Below, one piece after another: positions 1-8,590 of a stretch of 64,000 nucleotides of DNA (the stretch's first letter is position 1; each line of letters begins with the position of its first letter). This DNA is from Pelotomaculum schinkii (GTDB lineage: Bacteria; Bacillota; Desulfotomaculia; Desulfotomaculales; Pelotomaculaceae). The notes under the pieces are model-generated. The model did no database searches, was not told the origin of the DNA, and worked only from the letters and a program-made list of their open reading frames with translations. A program made the translations under genes and the position numbers. The stretch lies in the NCBI RefSeq assembly GCF_004369205.1, contig NZ_QFGA01000001.1:1488001-1552000 (forward strand), in the 5' to 3' direction.

Positions 1-1321
1 CATCCCCGGGATGCAGCGACAGGTTCCGGGCAGGGCAGACAGCAGCTTTGTCCGGTGATTCCTTACCAATAGCATCGGGTAACAGATTCGCTGTGCACCA
101 GACCTCGCGTTTCTCCGGTTGACCGGATTCACAGAACAGCCACAGCTCCTTACCGGCCAATATCACCGACGGGGCTCCAAGGCTTTGCAGGAGGCTGCCG
201 GAGTCATCCTGCGGGCAAAGATCTATCCGGCGCGGAGCAGCGCCGGGGACATCAAGGTTTTGACACCAGAGGCTGCGTCCGCTGCTTTGGCCGGCATGCC
301 AGAACAGCCATGAATTGCCGGCGGCGTCCTTCACGCAGGCAGGACGTCCGTCATAATTTTCTGCCATGGAGTGCTGCACGGGCGTTAACCATGCTGTACC
401 CGCCTTGTTGCGTGAGATTTCCCAGATGTCCCACAGATGAAGGGTTTCAGGCGCATTACTCAGGCAAACATTGTGAACAAACTCCTTGATGCGGCAGTCC
501 CATCCGGTGACGCGATTTACCAGGGCCTGGATATTGGGGAGGGTGCCGACTGTCCGGTACAACTCCGGAGCGAACAGGATCTCCATGCGCTGCGAGATCT
601 CGTCCTGGGTCAGGTCCAGATCCCAGCCGATCCATCCGGCCAGATGAGGCAAGAGGTCGGCGCGTGTCTGCAGCACATCGTGAAGGCCGCGCAAGCCCTC
701 GGCCCGGCTCCGGAAATAGTCCAGAGCAGCCCCGAAGACTTCGAGAAATTGGCGCAGCTGCCCCCGCCCCCTCCCGGCAGGCGCCGGTTCATCATAGGCG
801 CGGTGTACTCCGGGAAGAAGCCGGTAAAGCTGATCCGCAAAGCCGTGGCTCACGCTGGCCGTCGCAGATGCGCGTGCAACCGGTTTGGCAGACAGGCCGT
901 CGCCGACAAAAAGGGTGTAGTAATAACAGACCCCTGCGGCATGCTCTATTGTATTGAGGCAGCCGGACAGGCTTTTCTTTATGTAGTGTTCTGCGACCCC
1001 TTGATCCGCTACCTTGAAAGAGTAGGCACAGCCGCCGCTGTCAGGGTCTTCCCCCTCAACAAGAACCCCGCTGCCGTCGGGGGCCAGAACCGCGTTAAGC
1101 CGATATGTCTGCGGAACTTTGGGCGGGATTTGATTCTGGCCGGGATCCACAGGAACGCGCATGTCGAGCACCGGCACGCCGTCTTCCGGACCGACAGGAT
1201 ATCTTCGCTCGCGCCGGAGCAGTCTGAACCGTGTGGACTGTTGCCCGGACGCCCTCCAGGCCCATTCCAGATCGATGCGCTGTCTGCCCAGGTGTGACCT
1301 GGCCTGCAGTTCAACGTCCAC
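1..1321 (-). CDS. eCIS tail protein I / Pvc-type baseplate protein (partial, runs off left edge)
   Basis: This long frame is open to the window edge, so only about the first 440 residues are visible. A GTG start at 1321 follows a good GGAGGT site and overlaps the end of the baseplate J gene by 11 bases. Residues about 170-290 look like a P2 gpI-type tail protein (Tail_P2_I): a LYRLLPGVHRAYD-like start, helices around a Leu-rich AGWIGWDLDLT segment, and a 'LYRTVGTLPNIQALV' segment. After about residue 330 it changes to repeats of short Trp-rich strands (SWLFWHAG, LWLFCESG), which suggests a beta-propeller-like extension. In phage and eCIS baseplates gpI-like proteins join the wedge to the fibres, so the extension could contact fibres or a receptor; that is inference. 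Codon use and strand match the rest of the operon. Confidence 0.85.
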   Translation of the reverse strand, partial: MDVELQARSHLGRQRIDLEWAWRASGQQSTRFRLLRRERRYPVGPEDGVPVLDMRVPVDPGQNQIPPKVPQTYRLNAVLAPDGSGVLVEGEDPDSGGCAYSFKVADQGVAEHYIKKSLSGCLNTIEHAAGVCYYYTLFVGDGLSAKPVARASATASVSHGFADQLYRLLPGVHRAYDEPAPAGRGRGQLRQFLEVFGAALDYFRSRAEGLRGLHDVLQTRADLLPHLAGWIGWDLDLTQDEISQRMEILFAPELYRTVGTLPNIQALVNRVTGWDCRIKEFVHNVCLSNAPETLHLWDIWEISRNKAGTAWLTPVQHSMAENYDGRPACVKDAAGNSWLFWHAGQSSGRSLWCQNLDVPGAAPRRIDLCPQDDSGSLLQSLGAPSVILAGKELWLFCESGQPEKREVWCTANLLPDAIGKESPDKAAVCPARNLSLHPGD

Positions 1322-2858
1322 TCTGACCTCCTGTTACACTTTTAAAATTGATACCGGACAAATATGGTATCTCGTTCCAATCGAAACGCAGCACACCCCA
1401 AACAGGTTTCGGATCCAATCCTTCCGGGGGAGGCGTAACCCGTTCGAATCCGGAGATGGTAACGCCTTCAACGCCCTCAATGGCTTCAATAACCTCATAC
1501 ACCTTGCTGACGTACAGTACCCGGGCAAAATCAACGTTTTCAAAGGCAAGCAAACGGTTTACAGCGTCTTCTACCCGTTGGCGGACGGAATCTCTGAAAT
1601 ATTGCGGCTTAATGAACAAATCTCCTTCGATCATTACATCCACATATACCGGATCTTTCACTTCGATGATCGTGGTGAGCATTCTCTTATCTTCAAAGTA
1701 AAGCCGCAAGTCTTCTTTAAGGGTATCGCTGGGCTTGCCGCCCCCGGCCGGGGCGACATACAACTCCACCGTGTTCCAGTTGGCGGCCTGCGCCCTTACC
1801 TTTGCCACTCCGAAATCCCTGGCATAGGCCTCATAGTCCTCTCCAGTGACCGCCCGGCTGCGGGCTCGAAACAGTTGAGGCCCCCGCAGGACTGCCTGGG
1901 CGCAATCCTCACGCTCCATACCTCCGGACGAGGCATTGGGGTTGAAGACCAACTGCAGGTTGGAGCCGGGGTCTCCGATCGCACTCACCTTGAAAATGGA
2001 ATTTTTCGGGATGTTTCCCTTGATCCCGCCACCGGTCCGGTAGGAGGCGGTTATATTGTTGCTCCCTTTACGCGGGATACTGCCGAAATTGCCGTCGCCG
2101 AACTCGATCCAGGACACATCCGACTCGTCGCGGCGCACAACGTAATGCTTACCGGCGGAGTCGCTGTAAAAGAGCGTTTCCCGGCGCTCCCACTTTTCCC
2201 CGTCCACATAAACTTCCAGTGAGTCAACAATGAGAGGCGTTCCCGCTAGCCTGAAACGTTGGCCGGAGCTATTATCAGAGGAACCAACAATTTCTTTTTC
2301 CTGGACGGAATCCACCTGAATCACAGGCAGGCTGTCATAACAGCGGTACGTTTTACCGTCGGTGTGCTGTATTAGGGGAAGCAGTTGAAGATCAATCGTC
2401 AACGGCTGCCGCACATACCGAAAACTGACCGGGTCACCTCCGGCAGGACCGGCAGTGGTCTTGAACTCAGCTTTGTCGTCGATAGTGACTGTGCCGGCAT
2501 CCGTTTTGATATCTGGTTTGAACAGCAGAGTCAGATCAACAGAGGCCGGCTGCGGCGGACGCAGCTCATACCCGATCAGGCGCAGCAGGTTGATAACACT
2601 GCTCCGTTCCACAGCGGTATCCAGAAAACTCTCGTTGGCGATCCGGTCCTGGTAGTAGAGGATTAAGTCGCCCATGTAGGCAAACAGCTCCAGCAGTACG
2701 ACGCCCGGATCGTTGGCCGAGTGGTCCGTCCAGCCCGGCAGTTTCTCCGTGGCCAGCGCCAGCATCGCATCGCGCAGTGAATCGTAGTCCTTGTCCGTAT
2801 AATCAATATGAGGACGGTTGGACGTGTCGCTTCCGTTTTGCCCGTTAGATGTGCTCAT
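1311..2858 (-). CDS. eCIS baseplate J-like protein (gp6/Afp11-type wedge)
   Basis: A 515-residue baseplate assembly protein. The N-terminus (about residues 15-75) has the typical 'DYDSLRDAMLALATEKLPGW' and 'NDPGVVLLELFAYMGDLILYYQDR' segments of the baseplate J/gp47 family. The middle carries the conserved R.VTGEDYE.YA segment near residues 335-350. In contractile machines this protein forms the wedge dimers around the hub and triggers sheath contraction. The ATG at 2858 follows GGAGG and lies 2 bases from the gp25 stop, so the two are probably translated together. The C-terminus overlaps the next gene by 11 bases. Length is usual for eCIS homologues. The assignment is firm at family level; the Afp11 or Afp12 numbering is not. 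Confidence 0.9.
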   Translation of the reverse strand: MSTSNGQNGSDTSNRPHIDYTDKDYDSLRDAMLALATEKLPGWTDHSANDPGVVLLELFAYMGDLILYYQDRIANESFLDTAVERSSVINLLRLIGYELRPPQPASVDLTLLFKPDIKTDAGTVTIDDKAEFKTTAGPAGGDPVSFRYVRQPLTIDLQLLPLIQHTDGKTYRCYDSLPVIQVDSVQEKEIVGSSDNSSGQRFRLAGTPLIVDSLEVYVDGEKWERRETLFYSDSAGKHYVVRRDESDVSWIEFGDGNFGSIPRKGSNNITASYRTGGGIKGNIPKNSIFKVSAIGDPGSNLQLVFNPNASSGGMEREDCAQAVLRGPQLFRARSRAVTGEDYEAYARDFGVAKVRAQAANWNTVELYVAPAGGGKPSDTLKEDLRLYFEDKRMLTTIIEVKDPVYVDVMIEGDLFIKPQYFRDSVRQRVEDAVNRLLAFENVDFARVLYVSKVYEVIEAIEGVEGVTISGFERVTPPPEGLDPKPVWGVLRFDWNEIPYLSGINFKSVTGGQSGR

Positions 2859-2860
2859 GC

Positions 2861-3238
2861 TCAGATACCTCCCAGCCCGATGGGCACCGATAGACTCTGC
2901 GGCTGCTGCGTCCGGCCGATCAAATACAAGATTTCAACGTAGAGGTTTCCATCCTTCTGCGTGACCGTCACACCCTGTATCTGCACCCCCGGCTCCCACT
3001 GACCAATGGCTTTGCCGATCTGATGCTGTACTATCGCCCGCAGCGCGTCGTTGTTTGGGTCATGGACGAGCTGGCGCAGACCGCCGCCATAGTCGCGGCG
3101 CATCACCCTCTCTCCAATGCCGGTCAGCAGGATATGCTTGATATTTTCCTTCAGTTTTTCCGGCCCGCTGGTCCGGGCCACCCGGCCCGACGAATCGATG
3201 CGGAAGGGAAAAGAAAAGCCGCTGATTGTTTCACTCAT
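2861..3238 (-). CDS. eCIS baseplate wedge protein, GPW/gp25 family
   Basis: A 125-residue protein of the gp25/GPW lysozyme-like fold family that starts sheath assembly at the baseplate. It shows the family layout: 'GFSFPFRIDSSGRVARTSG', then 'NIKHILLTGIGERVMRRDYGG' with the conserved GER.MR..(F/Y)G core, then 'AIGQWEPGVQI' before the last strands. gp25 proteins have no known enzymatic role; they anchor the first sheath ring. The start at 3238 has a GGTAAGAG-type site and the gene sits 12 bases after the preceding small gene, inside the baseplate block. Confidence 0.93.
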   Translation of the reverse strand: MSETISGFSFPFRIDSSGRVARTSGPEKLKENIKHILLTGIGERVMRRDYGGGLRQLVHDPNNDALRAIVQHQIGKAIGQWEPGVQIQGVTVTQKDGNLYVEILYLIGRTQQPQSLSVPIGLGGI

Positions 3239-3250
3239 ACTCTCTTACCT

Positions 3251-3565
3251 TTACTGGATTTTGCCCGTGTCAACCTGCGTAGAGGTAAAATCGGCGTCTC
3301 CTTGCTGGCTCGATGCATTTCCTGTTGTGACTACATGGACGCTCCCCTCTGTTACGATTCCGACAACGTCCCCACTTTTGATATAGGATTCTATCGCGCT
3401 AGCCAGATCCTGCGCCAGCTGGTCCTGAACCTTGTTCTCAATTTCCACAATTTTATCCTGTACCTCTTCGGGCTGCAGTTTACCGATCTCTTTTACTGCC
3501 CTGTCTTTCGCATTGTTAAAAGCCTTTTTGATATTTTCCTGCAGCTCTGCGGTTTTTAAAGACAT
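3251..3565 (-). CDS. small eCIS baseplate-associated protein
   Basis: A 104-residue acidic protein between spike and gp25 genes. The first 70 residues look helical (ELQENIKKAFNNAKDRAVKE and LAQDLASAIESYIKSGDVV). The rest is short, Ser/Thr-rich strands ending in an unstructured tail. Many contractile-tail operons carry a small protein here with an 'LA.AI..YI....V' segment that is thought to support the baseplate. I recognise the position and style rather than a named family. RBS AGGAG before ATG at 3565. A structural role is inferred only from context. Confidence 0.7.
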   Translation of the reverse strand: MSLKTAELQENIKKAFNNAKDRAVKEIGKLQPEEVQDKIVEIENKVQDQLAQDLASAIESYIKSGDVVGIVTEGSVHVVTTGNASSQQGDADFTSTQVDTGKIQ

Positions 3566-3589
3566 GCTTGACTCCTCACAATATGGACA

Positions 3590-4312
3590 TCATTTCACAG
3601 CCTTAACCTTCTGACTCACTGCGGTAGAGAGAGGCGGTTGAGCGGGAGGCAGCGGCGTACTGGTGGGCCCCACCGCCGTAGTGTGCGTATGGTTAATAAA
3701 CAAGTTCCATATATTCCCGAATGAATCGCCCATTACAACTCCTTCACCGGAAGATCCACCCAGATTGACAGCGTCGGCATTCAGGGTAATCCCTGTTGAG
3801 TCCATGGTGATGTTAACATTGTTCCCCGCGGCAAGCTTGATGCCGTTTTTATCCATGATAATGGTATTTTTGTTCTTTTCATCGGCGATCACCAACTTCT
3901 CGGACCCGCTGCTGTCATCCAGTTGAATCACTTGTCCGGAAACAGTGCGGATAACCTTTTGGAATTTTGCCGGCGCCTGGGCGTCTATCGTGTTGGGTGT
4001 CTTTCCTTTCGGATACCAGACCCCGGTCCAGATGGGGTTATTGATGTCGCCGGCGCCAAATTCCACCCACACATTGTCTCCCTGCTCCGGGATGAAGAAA
4101 AAGCCCGGCGGAAAGCACGGTTTGGCCTTAACCTGGATGGGGCGCTGGCTCTTGCCATCCAGCGTCTCTTCCAGGATACCGTGCACCTCGACCAAAAGCT
4201 CGCCCCGGTGGGGGTCGTTCTGGGGAGGATCGTTACCCAACACCACCCCCGGATACTTGCCGAAGTATTTCTTTAAGGCGTATTCCTGTTTATTGTTTTC
4301 TGTTTCGAACAT
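3590..4312 (-). CDS. eCIS central spike protein, gpV/gp5-type (VgrG OB-fold and beta-helix)
   Basis: A 240-residue spike protein. Residues about 15-95 form the gp5/gpV OB-fold, with the recognisable 'GDNVWVEFGAGDINNPIWTG' strand. Residues about 105-195 are short repeats (SGSEKLVIAD, NTIIMDKNGI, NNVNITMDST, ITLNADAVNL) expected for a trimeric beta-helix needle. Near the C-terminus is NHTHTT: an HxH motif binds a metal ion at the tip of P2 gpV-type spikes. A Pro-rich tail of about 30 residues follows. This is the membrane-piercing tip below the tube. It is encoded separately from the hub gene upstream, unlike the fused VgrG of type VI systems. Confidence 0.9.
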   Translation of the reverse strand: MFETENNKQEYALKKYFGKYPGVVLGNDPPQNDPHRGELLVEVHGILEETLDGKSQRPIQVKAKPCFPPGFFFIPEQGDNVWVEFGAGDINNPIWTGVWYPKGKTPNTIDAQAPAKFQKVIRTVSGQVIQLDDSSGSEKLVIADEKNKNTIIMDKNGIKLAAGNNVNITMDSTGITLNADAVNLGGSSGEGVVMGDSFGNIWNLFINHTHTTAVGPTSTPLPPAQPPLSTAVSQKVKAVK

Positions 4313-4321
4313 AATCTCCCC

Positions 4322-5461
4322 TTATCGCCGGCATTGAAACTCGGTCTGATAGCCTTCCTTATTCAACACATGCCGCACCCGGGACAGGTACCATGTTCCG
4401 GAAAAGCGGCCACCCACGTCGGCAATGCCGATGGTGGACTGGGAATGGATGCGGTGGTTGCCGGGAACGCTTCCGCTTGCGCTCATGCCATGGATGCTGG
4501 TGCTGAACTGGTTGTCGGCCCGCTTGTTCAGTTCATCCTGCGTTGTAAAGCCTGGCGTAACCTCACGCTCCACGCTTCCCAGTTCATCCCGCAACTGTTT
4601 TTGAACGGTACCGGCAGCCGCCAGCAGGTTCTTTATGGACAAGGCCCTGGCCGGATAGCGGCTGTAGAACTGGGTGAGGTTCTCGTCCGTGAAACGGTCT
4701 TCGGTGGTTCCTACATCCTGAACCGGCGCCGTGACCTGCTGAATACACTGCCCCGTATCGAAATCGGTACCGGCAAAAACACGCGGTAGCTGGATCTTGG
4801 CCGCATCGACGGTCGCTTCAAAAGAGAGCAGACGGTTGCTGACACCATATCTTCCGTGATAAAGCGTGACTTCCGGAGCGGATTTCATGATCTTGTACTG
4901 CGCCTTGAAAAAAAGCTCGTCTTTCTGCTCACCGCTCACCACGAACACCTCACAGCCATATCTTGAAGCAAGCCTGAGCAGGAAAGCCAGGTCGGTTTCA
5001 TCCTGCTGGCGGATGCCGTTGCCCGTGAAATTCGGGTTCCCCTTCAGATCCACCTTTATATCGCCGGTGTTGAAATATGCTCCCGCGATATCCTTCACGA
5101 TCTTTTCCAGCGAAGTATCGGTCCAGACACGGTTTCTTTTCCGAAGTCCCATGTTCATGCTCCTGTCAAAGGCCAGGAGCCTGAGCGCCGGCACACCATG
5201 CCGGGGGAAGCTTCCTTCGACCTTGGAGATCCGGCCGCGAAAGATGATGGAATGATCGCTGACCTTGCCCAGGTCCGTCTCAACCTGCATCCCCTCCTGC
5301 AGGGCATGGCTGTAGACCTTGAACGGATCGGTCATCTCTATCGTAAGCTTGTCCGGCCCGGTTTCGCTTTCCTCGACCGTTAAGGAGGACAGGTCATGGG
5401 ACAAATCATAAGAGGCATTGCCGGCCTTGACTGAGATTCGATAATAAAGGTCGTATTTCAC
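4322..5461 (-). CDS. eCIS baseplate hub protein, phage late control gpD family
   Basis: A 379-residue hub protein of the gpD/gp27/VgrG-N family. Visible segments include 'LTVEESETGPDKLTIEMTDP' near the N-terminus, the 'GRISKVEGSFPRHGVP' strand, 'QQDETDLAFLLRLASRYGCEV' typical of gpD, and a C-terminal 'GRFSGTWYLSRVRHVLN' strand. The hub adapts the hexameric tube to the trimeric spike. The start is a GTG at 5461 after GGAGG, because that codon best fits the ribosome site. It is followed 9 bases later by the spike gene, matching the usual hub-spike order. Confidence 0.9.
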   Translation of the reverse strand: MKYDLYYRISVKAGNASYDLSHDLSSLTVEESETGPDKLTIEMTDPFKVYSHALQEGMQVETDLGKVSDHSIIFRGRISKVEGSFPRHGVPALRLLAFDRSMNMGLRKRNRVWTDTSLEKIVKDIAGAYFNTGDIKVDLKGNPNFTGNGIRQQDETDLAFLLRLASRYGCEVFVVSGEQKDELFFKAQYKIMKSAPEVTLYHGRYGVSNRLLSFEATVDAAKIQLPRVFAGTDFDTGQCIQQVTAPVQDVGTTEDRFTDENLTQFYSRYPARALSIKNLLAAAGTVQKQLRDELGSVEREVTPGFTTQDELNKRADNQFSTSIHGMSASGSVPGNHRIHSQSTIGIADVGGRFSGTWYLSRVRHVLNKEGYQTEFQCRR

Positions 5462-5463
5462 TT

Positions 5464-5763
5464 TTACCTCCGCGGCGTGCGCGTGGCTACCCGGATGGGT
5501 GGAATGATGAGGGTGTCGCCTGCTTTCCAGTCCAGGGGGAACTTAAGTGGATTGGCGTCGGCAATGCGCCACCAAAGCTCCGCACGCCCGTAGTAGTGCG
5601 CCGCCAGCTGGTCCAGGGTTTCATTCCCCACCACCGTATGAATAATGCTATCCGGGTAAGTTTCAAGGGGGACGGCGGGACGTTGGGCCAAACTCACCCG
5701 TCCGTTTTTTTCGACAGTATCCAGTCCATAGTATCTTGAATAAATAGAGACAGGCATATTCAC
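5464..5763 (-). CDS. eCIS LysM-domain protein (tail protein X-like)
   Basis: A 99-residue protein with one LysM-like module at residues about 40-90: 'HTVVGNETLDQLAAHYYGRA' followed by 'LWWRIADANPLKFP' and a Trp-Lys-Ala-Gly-Asp turn before 'TLIIPP'. Such proteins (P2 gpX or Afp7-like) strengthen the tube-hub joint and may bind peptidoglycan; here a structural role is more likely. The start is either GTG at 5763 or, with better spacing from AGAGGT, ATG at 5757. It lies 2 bases from the hub gene. Confidence 0.85.
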   Translation of the reverse strand: MNMPVSIYSRYYGLDTVEKNGRVSLAQRPAVPLETYPDSIIHTVVGNETLDQLAAHYYGRAELWWRIADANPLKFPLDWKAGDTLIIPPIRVATRTPRR

Positions 5764-5765
5764 CT

Positions 5766-6350
5766 CTAAAATGGCCTTATATTTTGGATTCCCAGAGCAG
5801 CCAGGGCGTTTCTGTGCGCCTTGTCCAGGATGTAGAGCTTATTATCCTTTTCCTCGATGACCGCAAGAGTGATCCTGGCCTCTGCCTGCACAGGCGCCAG
5901 GGCGCTGTTAAACTGCGTCTCCGTGATGTTCATGCCGGTCACGACACATTCCAGGATTTTCGTTCCGAAACCGAAAATACAGGTGGGCGGCGAGCTGATC
6001 CGCCTGCCCTCCTCGCCGCCGCCTACTGTTGCCCAGGCGTCGGCCTTGGGGTACAGGAAGGAGCGCAGCTTGGCCAGTTCCGTCGATATCCCGTTATCCA
6101 CGGGCGTCGGGTTGAGCGCATTCGTGCCCTGCTCAAGGCCGTGCAGTTTTATATCGAAGGAGATCGTCCGGTCACCGCCGCCGGTATAAACCTTTCCCGG
6201 CGTATCTTCACTCAGACTCGCATTACGTCCGGCGTAGTTTACGACCTTGTTGTCGCTAATCGATGCCGGGTTAAACTGGAATGTGACAATTAATGGCGGA
6301 ATAACCTCTGCGTTGGCGAGAAACCCGCGCAGCACCTGTTTTTCGATCAT
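5766..6350 (-). CDS. eCIS Pvc7/Afp7-type tube-joining protein
   Basis: About 194 residues. The segment 'LIVTFQFNPASISDNKVVNY', then 'DRTISFDIKLHGLE' and 'LAKLRSFLYPKADAW' match the N-terminal domain of contractile injection system tube proteins of the Pvc7/Afp7 group. This domain adopts the tube fold and links tube to hub. In many eCIS this domain is fused to a LysM module; here the LysM protein is the next separate gene, which together equal one Afp7. An upstream ATG at 6356 exists, but the GGAG site is spaced properly only for 6350. Confidence 0.85.
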   Translation of the reverse strand: MIEKQVLRGFLANAEVIPPLIVTFQFNPASISDNKVVNYAGRNASLSEDTPGKVYTGGGDRTISFDIKLHGLEQGTNALNPTPVDNGISTELAKLRSFLYPKADAWATVGGGEEGRRISSPPTCIFGFGTKILECVVTGMNITETQFNSALAPVQAEARITLAVIEEKDNKLYILDKAHRNALAALGIQNIRPF

Positions 6351-6377
6351 GCCCATACTCCTTTTCGCACCGCGCTT

Positions 6378-7625
6378 TTAGCGCAGCAGGCCCAGTCTAA
6401 AGCGTTCCTCCTCAGCCAGTTTGCGCATTTTCTGCATGAACAGCCGCACCATATTGTCGCTGACAAGATTCCCTGCCGACGTCATGTCAATTCCGCTTGA
6501 GCGGTTCGATGCAAGTGATTGAGCTTCTTCTTCCCGTTCCCTTATGGCTGCGGCCACCTCGCGTTTCATCGTGTGCCTGATGGTTTCCAGAGCCAGGCTC
6601 AGCCCTTGCAGGGACACGGCGGGGGCAACTGTCTCAGGCCCCCCATGCAGCTTGTGTTCAGGCAGGGGCGGCATTTCCTGAGTATCGCCTGCTTCCGGCG
6701 GGCTTTGGAACAAGAGCTCTGCCTGCTTTGCCCTGTGTCCGGGCGCTGCCGTTGTCATTATCCGGTAAAAGGCCGACGGGGAAGTTCCGGGCGTAAGATA
6801 TCTGAAACCACCCAGAGGACCCCATAACGGGGTCATTTTCGGAAGGCGCGACGGCATTGATCCAGACGAGCGGCCGGAACCCGGCGGAGCTACTGCTTCT
6901 TCTCCTCTTGCACCAGCCACGGTTTGCTTGTCCGTTGCTTTAGAATCCGACACAGGCAGATTGTCCGCCCGCCGTGCCGCACCCGCATGGTACGGTAAAA
7001 TCTGCGGCTGAATGTGGAGCGCGCCGGCCAAGGTTGGCTTGTCCGTTGCTTTAGAGTCCGGTACGGACAGGTCGTCCGTCTGCCGTGCCATGTCCGAATG
7101 GGACGGCAAAACCTTCGGCAAAATATAGGTATGTGAAAAGAAGCTGCCCATCTTTGCAGTTTCCCTTTTTGTCCGCGCCGGATGCACAACCGGTTCCGCC
7201 GGTGTCGGAGATGACGGCGCCGGTGTGCGCTGTTCCCCGGAAAAGGGCGAAACCAGGGCAAGCGCGATCAGCGGCTGCGCTTGTTGCTCCGAAGGTGTGC
7301 GCACCGGCGGAGAGGTAACGTTGAGTGTGGTTGCCATGGGCGGGTGCATTACCGGCTCATTAACATGAGCAGGCGCCGCATCCCGTTCCGGCCTCTCCAA
7401 CCATCTTGGCGCCAGCCAGGGCATCGCCGTCAGCAGGCCAAGAGACCGGGCCGCTGCGGCCTGCAGCAAATACCGCCCACCCAATGCCAGGAAAGGCGTG
7501 ACAAGCCGGAGCAGCCGGCAGCCAAGCAAGCGTTTCCTGCGCTGCGCCGTCAGATTTAGCCCCCATCCGGCGCACAGATGAGCAGGCGGTGAGAATGTCT
7601 CGCTCCTTTCCATCATCAGTTTCAA
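6378..7625 (-). CDS. eCIS-linked Pro/Ala-rich protein with internal repeat and C-terminal helix
   Basis: About 415 residues, not assigned to a named family. It is low-complexity and rich in Pro, Ala, Ser and Arg. Residues about 175-240 contain two copies of a unit of roughly 30 residues sharing 'DSKATDK' and an LP.H...AR motif. The last 80 residues are charged and look helical (ETIRHTMKREVAAAIRERE and MVRLFMQKMRKLAEEERFRL). Some eCIS operons have a long disordered protein at this position, so a scaffold or length-control role is possible, but this is a guess. Start uncertain: TTG at 7625 overlaps the upstream stop, with ATG at 7616 as an alternative. Confidence 0.75.
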   Translation of the reverse strand: MKLMMERSETFSPPAHLCAGWGLNLTAQRRKRLLGCRLLRLVTPFLALGGRYLLQAAAARSLGLLTAMPWLAPRWLERPERDAAPAHVNEPVMHPPMATTLNVTSPPVRTPSEQQAQPLIALALVSPFSGEQRTPAPSSPTPAEPVVHPARTKRETAKMGSFFSHTYILPKVLPSHSDMARQTDDLSVPDSKATDKPTLAGALHIQPQILPYHAGAARRADNLPVSDSKATDKQTVAGARGEEAVAPPGSGRSSGSMPSRLPKMTPLWGPLGGFRYLTPGTSPSAFYRIMTTAAPGHRAKQAELLFQSPPEAGDTQEMPPLPEHKLHGGPETVAPAVSLQGLSLALETIRHTMKREVAAAIREREEEAQSLASNRSSGIDMTSAGNLVSDNMVRLFMQKMRKLAEEERFRLGLLR

Positions 7626-7882
7626 CCTCTTTTCAACCGGTCGGTCAGGGTTTCCCAGGCCCGGTTATCCTCATCGATCCTTTCGGCAAGCATCCGAACG
7701 AAAGCCTGCCGTTCGCCAACCGCCAGATCCATGATTTCCGACCACGGCCAGTGCAAGTGGTACGCCAGGTAAAAGACCTCCTGGCGCAGCCGGCGCCCAC
7801 CTCCCAGCTCTAGACGAAAAAATTTGCAACGTCCATTATCCCCTGGAAGGAGGTCCCGCAAGAGTCGCAGCGCACCGGGCAC
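7622..7882 (-). CDS. small eCIS protein, DUF6760-like
   Basis: Up to 86 residues. The core 'LRQEVFYLAYHLHWPWSEIMDLAVGERQAFVRML' fits the small eCIS/phage protein group in which a Trp-Pro turn is followed by a helix with an ERQ..V segment; such proteins sit next to gp26-like chaperones. The start drawn here overlaps the upstream gene by 73 bases, which is long. A later non-ATG start near 7800 is possible, but no good codon stands out. The stop overlaps the next gene's start. The function in baseplate assembly is unknown. Confidence 0.65.
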   Translation of the reverse strand: MPGALRLLRDLLPGDNGRCKFFRLELGGGRRLRQEVFYLAYHLHWPWSEIMDLAVGERQAFVRMLAERIDEDNRAWETLTDRLKRG

Positions 7883-8568
7883 TGAAAATCGACACCCGGC
7901 ATTTGGCTGTTGAGCGCCTGGTACAGCCGGTGGCGATCACCCATGGTGAGATCGCGCAGGATCTTTATCCCATAGGCTTCCAGGGCCGCCGGGGGCAGCG
8001 ACCCAAAGCGCCTTATGCAACGCAGGAGCAGGACATCCTGAGCCCTCAGCGGGTCTTTTTCGACCATGGATGACACAAACTCCTCGTCGACACCGCGTGG
8101 CAGGGTCAGGACAATTTCTGTGTGCAGGGCCCCTTCCCGATCTATGTAACCGTCCTCGAGCTGCAAAGTGATGTCAGCCAGGGCCTGGCCTTCCTCCAGC
8201 CTGCGCACCGGGATCCTGCTTAAATCCTGGGCAACAGATATTTCAGTACCGCAGCGGGGGCAGACGTATACCGCAGGCAAGCGATCACCCAGAGTAATCC
8301 GGCGCAGTTCGAGCAGCAGATAATTTCGATCGACCGTATAGAGCTCCGATACAATCTGTGACGAAACAGCCTCGATACCACCCAGCCGGATCAGGCAGCT
8401 CCGGATAAGCTCCGTAACGAGCCTGCCGGCCGACAATGTCTGATCATAAAGCAGCGCCTCTTCGTGCCCCCGCATCTTGCGGATTACCGCCTGCCGGTGG
8501 ACCCGGCCCGATCCGTCTGTATACCCGACAGGCAAAAGCACGTCAAACTCACGCGGGTATTGTGCCAT
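7810..8568 (-). CDS. eCIS zinc-ribbon protein, gp26-like baseplate hub assembly factor
   Basis: A 252-residue protein related to T4 gp26-like hub chaperones used in phage and eCIS. The N-terminal half ('IRKMRGHEEALLYD' and 'ELIRSCLIRLGGIE') is helical. Two CxxC pairs (VCPRCGTEI near residue 98 and RCDSCGTSF near residue 240) can form a zinc ribbon around the middle. The middle part has beta strands typical of the family (LPRGVDEEF). Such proteins assist baseplate assembly and may not be in the finished particle. ATG at 8568 follows GGAGG; the gene sits between the tube and DUF6760 genes, its normal place. Confidence 0.8.
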   Translation of the reverse strand: MAQYPREFDVLLPVGYTDGSGRVHRQAVIRKMRGHEEALLYDQTLSAGRLVTELIRSCLIRLGGIEAVSSQIVSELYTVDRNYLLLELRRITLGDRLPAVYVCPRCGTEISVAQDLSRIPVRRLEEGQALADITLQLEDGYIDREGALHTEIVLTLPRGVDEEFVSSMVEKDPLRAQDVLLLRCIRRFGSLPPAALEAYGIKILRDLTMGDRHRLYQALNSQMPGVDFQCPVRCDSCGTSFQGIMDVANFFV

Positions 8569-8590
8569 AAGTCAGTCAACCTCCAAGTTG

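Noticed and set aside
437..1297. Long plus-strand open frame of 286 codons
   Set aside because: It is the antisense shadow of the tail protein I gene, which runs open from 1321 to the left edge and has clear family features.
1009..1314. Minus-strand frame of 101 codons
   Set aside because: Out-of-frame shadow within the tail protein I gene.
1161..2222. Plus-strand open frame of 353 codons
   Set aside because: Antisense to baseplate J; no family features, and the opposite strand explains the codon pattern.
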